From Calditrichia bacterium (GTDB taxonomy: Bacteria > Calditrichota > Calditrichia > RBG-13-44-9 > J075), in contig JANQQU010000060.1 of the NCBI GenBank assembly GCA_028284905.1, positions 1 to 64,000 of the forward strand: DNA of 64,000 bases, read 5' to 3'. The notes beneath the pieces are model-generated. The model worked only from the letters and a program-made list of their open reading frames with translations, did no database searches and was not told where the DNA came from. Position numbers and translations under genes: made by a program. Shown here piece after piece: positions 8,245-15,833 of the stretch (its first letter is position 1; each line of letters starts with the position of its first letter).

Positions 8245-9495
8245 TTAGCAAAGGCGCAGTTCTCCCCAACGGGTGGTATAACGTGGCGAGAGACTCCCCT
8301 GCCGCATTCCCCAGGGTTTTGCAATGCCTTCGGCGGCAAAGTGGGCCATGCTGCGTCCAAAGCGTTGATTAAGATCGTCCACTGCTTGCATCAGGCGGCT
8401 ATCACGTTTTTCGTCATGCTCGTAAAAGAGATCTCCCTGCACTTGCTGGCTTGGCACAATGTTGGTGATCATTACACCGGCTTTTTTATAGCGATGGCCG
8501 GGGCGATAGATCATCCCCAATGCCGTTAAGGCGTAGCGGATCAGGGCCGCGGTAGAGCTAGTAGCGACCGGCAGGGTGATCGTGCGGTGATTGCAGTATT
8601 GCGCTTCATCCTGGCGGAAATAGTTGGTGTGGATAAACACCGATACCATATTGGTACAACACTTCTGTTTACGCAATTTCAAGGCACAATTCGCGGCAAA
8701 ACTGGCCACGGCCTCGGAAAGCGCTTCCTCTCTTTCAATGGATTGTCCAAAAGTTCGTGCTGTGCAAATACCTTTGCGGGGTGGGGCCTCAATTTCCAAA
8801 TCAATACAGGGCGTGCCGCGCAGCTCGTGCGCCATGCGCGCCCCAACAACAGTAAGATGCTTGCGCAACCAACTTTCTGGCTGACGACGTAACTGCAAGG
8901 CCGTTTCAACACCATTACCCAGCAAGAACTTTTTATACTGACGGCCAATCCCCCAAATTTTCCCCACCGGAAAATCGCCGAGCACCCGGTCGGCATCCCA
9001 CATATCCTTCAACACACAAATGCCCTGGTAGCCCGGCCAGCGTTTGGCAATATGGTTCGCTACTTTTGCTAACGTTTTTGTTGGTCCCATACCGACGGAA
9101 ACCGGAATACCGGTCCACTGCCGCACCTGGCGATGAATATTGGCGGCGATGCGATGAGCATCATCGGCTTTCGGGAAATAGAGGAAAGCTTCATCAATGG
9201 AATAGACTTCCACATCGGGCGTAAAATGGCGCAGCGTGTTCATCACCCGCTCGGACATGTCGCCGTAAAGCGGATAGTTAGAGGAGAAAATTGCCACTTT
9301 TCTTTCTTTGAGAAAATTGGCGATTTTAAACACCGGCTCCCCCATGGGCACGCCAAGTTTTTTTGCTTCCGCAGAACGGGCAACAATGCAGCCGTCGTTG
9401 TTGCTGAGCACAACGACAGGCCTGCCCCTTAAATCAGGCCGAAACACCTGTTCACAGGAAGCGTAAAAGCTGTTGCAATCGACGAGCGCGAACAT
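8245..9495 (-). CDS. umuC: DNA polymerase V catalytic subunit UmuC (Y family)
   Basis: 416 residues, full length for UmuC. The Y-family catalytic carboxylates are present: Asp6 (ALVDCNSFY) and Asp101-Glu102 (YSIDEAF). Palm/fingers motifs such as VVVLSNNDGC, helix-hairpin-helix residues around 180-195 (IWGIGRQYKK), the little finger and a C-terminal DUF4113 region (LMQAVDDLNQRFG) follow. It performs translesion synthesis with UmuD'. Its start codon overlaps the umuD stop (TGATG at 9497-9493), so the two are translationally coupled. Confidence 0.96.
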   Translation of the reverse strand: MFALVDCNSFYASCEQVFRPDLRGRPVVVLSNNDGCIVARSAEAKKLGVPMGEPVFKIANFLKERKVAIFSSNYPLYGDMSERVMNTLRHFTPDVEVYSIDEAFLYFPKADDAHRIAANIHRQVRQWTGIPVSVGMGPTKTLAKVANHIAKRWPGYQGICVLKDMWDADRVLGDFPVGKIWGIGRQYKKFLLGNGVETALQLRRQPESWLRKHLTVVGARMAHELRGTPCIDLEIEAPPRKGICTARTFGQSIEREEALSEAVASFAANCALKLRKQKCCTNMVSVFIHTNYFRQDEAQYCNHRTITLPVATSSTAALIRYALTALGMIYRPGHRYKKAGVMITNIVPSQQVQGDLFYEHDEKRDSRLMQAVDDLNQRFGRSMAHFAAEGIAKPWGMRQGSLSPRYTTRWGELRLC

Positions 9496-9953
9496 CAGTT
9501 CTTGTGGATGGTGTAGGTAACCACGCCCCAGACTTCGAAATCCATTTCCCGGCCGACCAGAATGGATTCATACGCAGGGTTATCGGAAACCAGTTGAATC
9601 TGCTTGCCGTCCTTGATAAAACGGCGAACGCAAAATTCGCCATTTAAGACGCAGACAACAATATCGCCACTCCTGGCGGTGCGTGCCCGGTCGACAACGA
9701 GGATATCGTCTTCGAAGATATTGGCGTCTTCCATCGAGTCGCCCTTGACCCGCAGAAAAAAAGTAGCGCTGGGATGACGAATGATCAGCTCGTTCAGGTC
9801 CAGACGTTTGTCGATATGATCATCTGCAGGTGATGGGAATCCTGCGGAAATACGAGATGCAAATAGGGGGATTTTTAACGCTTCGTTAATATCCACCTGG
9901 TAAAAAACCAACCCTCCACGTCCCTTATGCCGGTTCATGACAAGTCCTTTCAT
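9495..9953 (-). CDS. umuD: UmuD-like S24 peptidase subunit with Lys-to-Arg change at the active site
   Basis: About 152 residues from the ATG at 9953, which has AAGGAG 4 bases upstream; a GTG at 9956 and an ATG at 9935 (own AAAGGA) are alternatives. Numbering from the GTG, the self-cleavage site is Ala38-Gly39 (ISA/GFPSPADD) and the nucleophile Ser74 lies in GDSMED. At the position of the catalytic Lys (E. coli K97 in FTVKK) this protein reads FCVRR (Arg111). The next Lys is four residues later. Arg is not expected to act as the general base, so autocleavage may be impaired, or the protein may work as the uncleaved partner of UmuC. It precedes umuC with a 1-base stop/start overlap. Confidence 0.93.
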   Translation of the reverse strand: MKGLVMNRHKGRGGLVFYQVDINEALKIPLFASRISAGFPSPADDHIDKRLDLNELIIRHPSATFFLRVKGDSMEDANIFEDDILVVDRARTARSGDIVVCVLNGEFCVRRFIKDGKQIQLVSDNPAYESILVGREMDFEVWGVVTYTIHKN

Positions 9954-10274
9954 CACACTCCTTTTAGCAGGTGTTGCGTGAACAAATTTTCACCAAAAAT
10001 ATGTTTTTCGGACCTTTTCCGCAAGGATAAAATTTAAAATATTTCGAGAAAATTTACGGAGAATTCTTGCGAATATTCAGCCCTGTTTTTCTGATTTTTT
10101 TCTTCCGTCGGGCAGTTTTTCTAAGACGTTTCGAAGCGTGTAAAATCTTCTTAGATTTGAGATAAAGATTTTCCGGTGATACTACTAAAAAGTCGTAATA
10201 AAGATAGTTATCATAAAACAATATATTTTGAGCACTTTCAACTCGAAGTGATCACTTGACAGAGGGATAAGCAT
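9954..10274. promoter_or_regulatory. divergent umuD / 10275-gene intergenic region
   Basis: 320 AT-rich bases between divergent starts, so both promoters must lie here. Two palindrome-like sites are visible: TGAACAAATTTTCA (9979-9992, 26 bp from the umuD start) and ACGTTTCGAAGCGT (10126-10139). Neither matches the E. coli (CTG-N10-CAG) or Gram-positive LexA box well. Either could be the local SOS operator, but this cannot be decided from one site. Confidence 0.4.
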
Positions 10275-10748
10275 ATGACAGCCCAGGTTCATGAAAAGCT
10301 TCTCTACAACGGAGAAGAATCATCAATGGCTTTTTGCCCGCCATTGCCGGAAAATCATCCGCGCATCATCGAACTTGAAGATGATGAAATAGAGCGAACT
10401 GACGCGATTATCTTCTCCACGGCATGTTGGCGTCAGTATATTGGCGAATGGGAAATTAAGGACGGGAAATTCTATCTTGTGAATATTCTCGGCAGATACA
10501 AGATGGTTGGCAACACGCCGATTTTCGCGGATTGGTTTAGCGGGGTGATTGTAATTCCCCGGGGCAAAATGCTCCGTTACGTTCATATGGGATTTGCATC
10601 GGTTTTTGAAGAAGAAATCCATGTCGAAATCAAGCAAGGAATCGTAATAAAAACTGATAAGCGCGTCAACCAGGAGGAGAAACCGCCAGCAAGCAACTTT
10701 GACTGGTTGAAGTTTCCCTGGCGCAAAAACAAGCCGGATAAAGAATAG
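10275..10748 (+). CDS. conserved hypothetical protein
   Basis: 157 residues, soluble, no signal peptide. The sequence has a distinctive conserved-looking core (AFCPPLPENHPRI, FSTACWRQYIGEWEI, FADWFSGVI, YVHMGFASVFEEEI) that I associate with uncharacterised bacterial proteins but cannot name. Aromatic and acidic residues suggest a small beta-rich domain. The C-terminus is basic and Pro/Lys-rich. The start is supported by AGAGGG about 10 bases upstream. It is transcribed divergently from umuDC. Function unknown. Confidence 0.7.
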   Translation: MTAQVHEKLLYNGEESSMAFCPPLPENHPRIIELEDDEIERTDAIIFSTACWRQYIGEWEIKDGKFYLVNILGRYKMVGNTPIFADWFSGVIVIPRGKMLRYVHMGFASVFEEEIHVEIKQGIVIKTDKRVNQEEKPPASNFDWLKFPWRKNKPDKE

Positions 10749-10774
10749 CCGCTGCCGAAAAAAGCACAGCGGCT
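10747..10774. terminator. GC-rich hairpin at the end of the 10275 gene
   Basis: AGCCGCTG and CAGCGGCT form an 8-bp perfect stem overlapping the stop codon, with a 12-base A-rich loop. No T-run follows, so it is a terminator-like or mRNA-protecting stem only. Confidence 0.4.
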
Positions 10775-10846
10775 GCAAACTTCTAATGTTTAAAACCTGG
10801 GGAGAGCAGTACTTAATGCAGCGCTACGCCGAACAAGCGACATTCT

Positions 10847-13132
10847 CTACTTTTCCCACTGCACGGATTTACTTTGCACCGCCGCCGAGTGAGTGCCAAT
10901 CATGATTTCAAACTCGCCCGCCTCCCAGTCATATTCCAAATCGTAGTTGTAAAACTTCAGCAGCTCCGTATCAATCTCAAAAGTGACGTCTTGCTTCTCC
11001 CCGGCTTTCAGGAACACTTTTTGAAATCCCTTCAGCTCTTTCACCGGACGGGTAACGCTGCCGACCTTATCGCGAATGTAAAGCTGCACTACTTCGGCAC
11101 CATCATATTTGCCGGTATTGCTTAGCGTAACGGTCGCCTGCAGGGTCTCGTCGCCCTTCAATTGACTGGCGCTGAGGCGGATATCAGAGTATTCAAAGGA
11201 AGTATAGCTGAGGCCATAGCCAAAGGGATACAATGGCTCGTTCCACTCATCGAGATAGTTGGAACGGAATTTTTCGAATCGGCCTTCCTTGTTGTATTGC
11301 GGTCGCCCGGTATTTTTGTGGTTGTAGTAAAGGGGGATTTGTCCGACACTGCGCGGGAAGGTCATGGTCAGCTTGCCGGATGGGTTTACATCGCCAAACA
11401 AAACATCGGCGATGGCATGGCCAGCCTCGCTACCGGCGAACCAGACATTTAGTATCGTCTGCACTTTTTCTTTTTCCTCGCCCAAAACCAGCGGTCGCCC
11501 GGTGAACAGAACCAGCACTACTGGTTTTCCGGTTTTTAGCAAACCATCCAGTAATGCCTTCTGCACTTCTGGTATTTCAATGTTTGTGCGACTGCTCGAT
11601 TCACCGCTCATCTCACTTGCTTCCCCCAATGCGGCGACAATAACATCCGCTTTGTTGGCAACATTCAAGGCCTCTTCGAGCATTTCTGCGTCCGTGCGAT
11701 CATCTCTGCCCAATGATCGGCCGAACATTGTCGAATTGTTTTCCAGGTCTACATCATAGGTTAAATTTGAGCCTTTTGCATAAAGTACCTCAACACCTTC
11801 CAGGGATGAGAGTCCATCCCTTAAGGAAACCGCATTGGCATGTACTGCCGCCACGCTCCAGGTGCCGGGCATATTTTCCCGCGTATCGGCCAGCGGACCA
11901 ACGAGGGCAATTTTGCCGGATTTCTTCAATGGTAAGATACCGGCAGAATTTTCCATCAACACCATACTCTCGGCAGCGACTTTACGGGCAACGGCCCGGT
12001 TTTCCGGAGAGAACACCGTTTTGCGGGATCTCTCTTCATCAAGATAGCGGTATGGATCAGCAAAAAGCCCCAACTGATACTTCGTTTGCAAAATCAGCTT
12101 CACGGCACGATCAATGTCTGCTAGGGAGGCTTTCCCTTCATCGAGGGATTTCCTCAGCGTGGTAAGCATCCCTTCTCCGGCCATGTCCATATCTGCCCCG
12201 GCTTTTAAGGCCATTGCGCTAACGGCCTGGAAGTCCCCCATGCCATGGTCGACCATCTCGTCGATTGAAGTATAATCCGTCACAATAAACCCTGAAAAGC
12301 CCCACTGGTTGCGCAACACCTCCGTCAGCAGCCATTTATTGCCGGTGGCCGGAATGCCGTCGACTTCATTGAATGCGGTCATTACACTACCGGCGCCGGC
12401 ATCGACGCCGGCTTTGTACGGGGGGAAATACTCGTTATACATCCGGATGCGGCTCATATCGACAGTGTTATAGTCTCGTCCGCCCTCCGGAGCGCCATAA
12501 AGCGCAAAATGTTTCACCGTTGCCAACAAGGTATTTTTTCGGGAAAGATCATTACCCTGATATCCTTTCACCATCGCCCGGGCAATGGCACTGCCAAGGA
12601 ACGGATCTTCTCCCGACCCTTCGGAGACTCTGCCCCAACGGGGATCGCGGGAAATGTCCGTCATTGGGGAGAATGTCCAGTTGATGCCATCAGCGGAGGC
12701 TTCTTCCGCAGCAATTCGTGCAGACTTTTCAATCAACTCGAGATCCCAGGATGCGGACAACCCCAGCGGGATCGGGAAAACGCTTTCGTAACCATGAATA
12801 ACATCCATGCCAAAAATGATGGGAATACCCAGGCGACTTTCTTCGACAGCAATTTTTTGCAGCGCCTTAATTTTCGCGACCGACTTAACATTGAACAAGC
12901 CTCCCACTTTGCCGGCAACAATCTTTCCGGCGATATCGGATTTTCGCGGTTCACCGGTGACGATGTCTCCTGCAGTCGGCAAATTCAACTGGCCAAGTTT
13001 CTCTTCCAGGGTCATTTTGTTCATTAACTCATCTATAAATTGATTCATTTTGGTATTGTCAGACTGGGAAAAACCCCCGGCAGGAATAATGAGTAGCAAC
13101 AAGAGAAATCGGAACCAGCGAGCAAATTTCAT
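10847..13132 (-). CDS. bglX: secreted beta-glucosidase, GH3 family (BglX-like)
   Basis: 761 residues, the usual BglX length. An N-terminal signal peptide (about 1-22, hydrophobic LLLLLIIPAGG) is followed by the GH3 N domain with KHFALYG (Lys207-His208) and the predicted nucleophile Asp286 in GFIVTDYTS. The GH3 C domain carries the region that supplies the acid/base Glu (GEASEMSGESSSR), and a fibronectin-III-like domain forms the C-terminus. It hydrolyses terminal beta-linked glucose or oligosaccharides in the periplasm. The start ATG has GGAAAG 3 bases upstream. It is a single gene with a palindromic repeat in its upstream region. Confidence 0.95.
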   Translation of the reverse strand: MKFARWFRFLLLLLIIPAGGFSQSDNTKMNQFIDELMNKMTLEEKLGQLNLPTAGDIVTGEPRKSDIAGKIVAGKVGGLFNVKSVAKIKALQKIAVEESRLGIPIIFGMDVIHGYESVFPIPLGLSASWDLELIEKSARIAAEEASADGINWTFSPMTDISRDPRWGRVSEGSGEDPFLGSAIARAMVKGYQGNDLSRKNTLLATVKHFALYGAPEGGRDYNTVDMSRIRMYNEYFPPYKAGVDAGAGSVMTAFNEVDGIPATGNKWLLTEVLRNQWGFSGFIVTDYTSIDEMVDHGMGDFQAVSAMALKAGADMDMAGEGMLTTLRKSLDEGKASLADIDRAVKLILQTKYQLGLFADPYRYLDEERSRKTVFSPENRAVARKVAAESMVLMENSAGILPLKKSGKIALVGPLADTRENMPGTWSVAAVHANAVSLRDGLSSLEGVEVLYAKGSNLTYDVDLENNSTMFGRSLGRDDRTDAEMLEEALNVANKADVIVAALGEASEMSGESSSRTNIEIPEVQKALLDGLLKTGKPVVLVLFTGRPLVLGEEKEKVQTILNVWFAGSEAGHAIADVLFGDVNPSGKLTMTFPRSVGQIPLYYNHKNTGRPQYNKEGRFEKFRSNYLDEWNEPLYPFGYGLSYTSFEYSDIRLSASQLKGDETLQATVTLSNTGKYDGAEVVQLYIRDKVGSVTRPVKELKGFQKVFLKAGEKQDVTFEIDTELLKFYNYDLEYDWEAGEFEIMIGTHSAAVQSKSVQWEK

Positions 13133-13242
13133 AATCTTTCCTTAAATAATTGTTTGTGATCGCGCCATACCATAGTTACCAGCAAGTGCGCAATCTACTA
13201 AATTTTGGAGGTAAATGTCAAAAATGTTCTGGAAGATAGTTA

Positions 13243-13377
13243 GTGGCAGTAGCAGTTGGCAGTGGCAGTCGACAAAAAAATTTTGTGAAGAGTCACTGAA
13301 AAGGCAAAAAGTGGCAGTGGGCAGTAGCAATAAGCAGATAATGTTTTTACTGCCGACTGCCACTGCTACTGCCACTT
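13243..13377. repeat. inverted repeat built from GGCAGT units
   Basis: The left arm (13243-13270) is a run of GGCAGT/AGCAGT hexamers, a middle block repeats the motif (13310-13330), and the right arm (13349-13377) carries the reverse complement (ACTGCC/ACTGCTACTGCC). The whole 135-bp region can fold into a long stem. It fills the gap between the beta-glucosidase start and the 3' end of the next minus-strand gene. No coding capacity. Confidence 0.7.
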
Positions 13378-13408
13378 GTTATAAACTTGCTATAAACACC
13401 TCTCGCGA

Positions 13409-14494
13409 CTATTTACCGGCAACGCCAGCGACATCAGTTAGGTAGGCCTCCCCAAAATCAATGGCCAGTTCCAGCCACATCGGCAGGTGGTCGGACATCT
13501 GGAAGGTGCGCCATTGCTTATAATGCCTGGTTTTTTGCGCGGCGGTACGGACCTTCCCCGAGCTATTTTTCAAATAAGCCGCCCCAATCGTTTTCGCGTA
13601 TTCTTTTTCCTCGTTCTCGCGATAAACCGCATCGAAGAAATTGATGACGCCGGCGCGGCTGTTCCGCAAGCGTGCCTGCATGGTCTTCTTCTCGTATTCG
13701 GAGCTAATAAAAGCCATCTGGTCGTAGTGTTTATTCTGAATAGCATTTGAGGGCAGCTTTTGTAATTGCTCCGGAATAAAAAATCCGGCCTTGGTGATTG
13801 CCTTGAAAGTAGCATCCTCGGGACTGAAAATGTTAAAGTCTCCCATCAGGACCAGATTCTTCGACCAGGTGGTCGGTTTTTTTACCCGGCTGGCGAGGAA
13901 TTTGGAAAGGATTTCTATTTCTTTCACCCGGATGGGGTCTTCGGCTTTTGCTTTTCCGTAGTAGATATGCACGGTGCTCAGCATAAACTTCAGCCAGCCA
14001 GCCTGAAAGCCACACACCATTGGGGTGCGAGCCAGCTGCCGCGCCGGCTCATAGGTTCTCCCGGAAACCCTTTGCGGCGGGATGACGATTTCCCCGGAGA
14101 GTCCTCCGAATTTCACCTTGCGGGTATCGTAGATAAAGGCCATCCGCTCGTTGTTTCCGCCGGTGCCGGCCGTAACATCAGTAATCAGGAAACGCCACCA
14201 TTGGCCAAGAATCTTTTGCACTTCATTCAAAGCGACCAGGTTGGCATTCACTTCCTGGATGGCAACAATGTCGAAACGGGAAATAATTTCCGCGATGTAG
14301 TAGAGCGATTCACGGGTACGATTACCATACTTATTCGAGTCGAACTCGCGGATATTCCAGGTAGCAACAATCAGGCGGTCGGAAACACTGCGGTCCGGCA
14401 CTTCCTCTAATAACTCCCGCAGGCGCAACAAGCCCTGGGCAGTGCGTTTATCTTCTTTGGTGGGGGGATCATTAAACTGATAGTAGAATGGCAT
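13409..14494 (-). CDS. endonuclease/exonuclease/phosphatase-fold protein
   Basis: 361 residues from the ATG at 14494, which has GGAGG 8 bases upstream; the frame is open 35 codons further up but without a site. All fold-defining motifs are visible: ATWNIREF (metal/active-site Asn), AIQEVNAN (metal Glu), LMGDFNIF (catalytic Asp-x-Asn) and the C-terminal SDHLPMW (Ser-Asp-His). This superfamily includes DNases, sphingomyelinases and inositol phosphatases, and the substrate cannot be read from the sequence. No signal peptide. It is a monocistronic minus-strand gene between two palindromic repeats. Confidence 0.88.
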   Translation of the reverse strand: MPFYYQFNDPPTKEDKRTAQGLLRLRELLEEVPDRSVSDRLIVATWNIREFDSNKYGNRTRESLYYIAEIISRFDIVAIQEVNANLVALNEVQKILGQWWRFLITDVTAGTGGNNERMAFIYDTRKVKFGGLSGEIVIPPQRVSGRTYEPARQLARTPMVCGFQAGWLKFMLSTVHIYYGKAKAEDPIRVKEIEILSKFLASRVKKPTTWSKNLVLMGDFNIFSPEDATFKAITKAGFFIPEQLQKLPSNAIQNKHYDQMAFISSEYEKKTMQARLRNSRAGVINFFDAVYRENEEKEYAKTIGAAYLKNSSGKVRTAAQKTRHYKQWRTFQMSDHLPMWLELAIDFGEAYLTDVAGVAGK

Positions 14495-14733
14495 AGTGAG
14501 AACCTCCGTTAGACGCTGATGGGCAAAGATACCCAACGCAGCTGATGATTGTTTAGAATATCGCTCTTTCGTATATAAGTCATAGTCATTAAAAATCAAA
14601 GAAACCGGCTATTTATTCTTTCAGCATAGCCAATGAAAGTTGAGTTTACTGTCATCGCGAGGCGCTTTTTGCCGAAGCGATCTTCTGGTTGCATGCACCG
14701 TTGAGATTGCTTCGTCGTTGCACTCCTCGCAAT

Positions 14734-15821
14734 GGGCATATTAGTTACAGATGTGTGCTAAACATTTTTATTTAGTTTTTAAATAGAAATACCACTTAAA
14801 GTAATTTTTTCTTTTCATGACGCTCAATCCTCTGTGGTTTCTGTATTGAGTTTTGAGCCGTGAAAAATATCCTTCAACCCCATTAGTTGTTCGTGGGATA
14901 TTAGGGTTTTGTAAATAATAGAACATATCAGGCAGCGCTTTGAGGAGCATGCTTCGCGCACGCTTTATATCACTAAATACACGACCTTTTTCGGGCTGCT
15001 TTGATATTTTGAATCCATAATTTTGTTCCCAAGACTCAACAAGCTCAAGGAAATACACTTTGTCAGTTTCATTACGAATACTGCATACCTTCAGGAAGAT
15101 TTCCCTTAATTTCTTTGCATCCGTACGTTTTGGGTTGCTCCGACACCATCTAAGGCCTTGTCTTTGAATATGAACCAGGCATCTCTGTATAAGTATGTCT
15201 GGCCAAACGGCCCTAAGCGTTCTGATTACCTGAGGGTTACCATCAACAGTGCAACTATGCGGAGATAGTCCTCTGTTCCTTTGTGGCTCAAAAAACGACA
15301 ACAATTGTGAATCAGAGTTCTCATGAATATCATATTCTCCGGCAATAATCCTCATCGATTCGCCATCCATTAAAGCGACTATGCTTGTTGGACGATGGAG
15401 AAAAGTGCCGTCAAAAATGACATAGCTATGACTGCTCAACGAAGATTCATTGATTGATGGAGGATGCTTCAGCCAATAATTGATAATTCCATAAAGCTTA
15501 AAGGAGCTGTATCCACTTTGATGAGACAGTTGTCGTACTGAGTAACCTTCGATAACCCATCGCTCAAACCAGATCCGTTCTCGGTAATGTTTGTTAAGAA
15601 CGTTTTTCCAGGAATATGATTTCCTGCAAAATAGACAATAATACCTTTGCCGACCATTTGAGTAAAACCCATTGCGTTTTACTTTAGAAGTGCCGCAAAA
15701 AGGGCACTTTTTTAGCCATCAAGCACCATATAATTGAAATGTTTTAATAATTATTGCCAGAATAACAATAAGATTAATTACTTAAACAAGTTTTTAGCAC
15801 ACATCTGTAACTAATATGCCC
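14734..15821 (-). mobile_element. complete insertion sequence, 1088 bp, IS256/IS1249-like
   Basis: The terminal inverted repeats are perfect over 29 bp (14734-14762 and 15793-15821, starting GGGCATATTAGTTACAGATG). The element interrupts a palindromic repeat. The flanks give a target duplication of 5 bp (GCAAT) or, if the terminus starts one base later, 7 bp (CGCAATG); the two cannot be told apart because the terminal G/C is shared. One transposase gene fills the element. Perfect termini and target repeat indicate a recent insertion. Confidence 0.9.
14768..15719 (-). pseudogene. zinc-ribbon/DDE transposase with a homopolymer frame break near the start
   Basis: From 15707 down to 14768 one frame is open: an N-terminal zinc ribbon (KKCPFCGT and YYCLFCRK) followed by a Mutator-type DDE domain (Asp in VIFDGTF, Asp in TVDGNPQ, Glu in NGVEGYFS, then RNHRGLS), as in IS1249-like members of the IS256 family. 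That frame has no ATG, GTG or TTG before the catalytic domain (first TTG at 15439). An ATG at 15717-15719 reads M-A-K-K and would enter the zinc-ribbon frame exactly if the run of six A (15708-15713 on the minus strand) were five. So this is a 1-base insertion, a sequencing error, or expression by transcriptional slippage on the A-run. Confidence 0.8.
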
Positions 15822-15833
15822 GCAATGACAGAG

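Larger units (their letters stand above)
14649..15831. repeat. intergenic palindrome (CTGTCATCGCGAGG type), interrupted by the IS
   Basis: The left part (14649-14733) begins CTGTCATCGCGAGGCG and ends CACTCCTCGCAAT; after the IS the sequence resumes with GCAATGACAG (15822-15831). Joining the halves restores a ~90-bp element whose ends are inverted repeats (CTGTCATCGCGAGG...CCTCGCAATGACAG). A second copy, inverted and uninterrupted, is at 43790-43879. Confidence 0.82.

Noticed and set aside
9979-9992. LexA/SOS box for umuDC
   Set aside because: The palindrome does not match known LexA consensus sequences and there is only one instance to compare, so it is noted but not called an operator.
13243-13377. 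CRISPR array
   Set aside because: The short GGCAGT units are adjacent without unique spacers and occur in opposite orientations in the two arms; no cas genes are near.
13766-14410. Plus-strand frame opposite the endonuclease/phosphatase-fold gene
   Set aside because: The minus strand carries all catalytic motifs of a known fold, and the plus-strand translation resembles nothing.
15469-15672. Separate small minus-strand protein upstream of the transposase
   Set aside because: It is out of frame with the zinc ribbon; the real N-terminus of the transposase lies in the other frame over the same bases.
14734-15821. Confident assignment to IS256 sensu stricto
   Set aside because: The DDE context fits IS1249-like/IS256 transposases, but the 5-7-bp target repeat is shorter than the 8-9 bp usual for that family, so only a family-like call is made.
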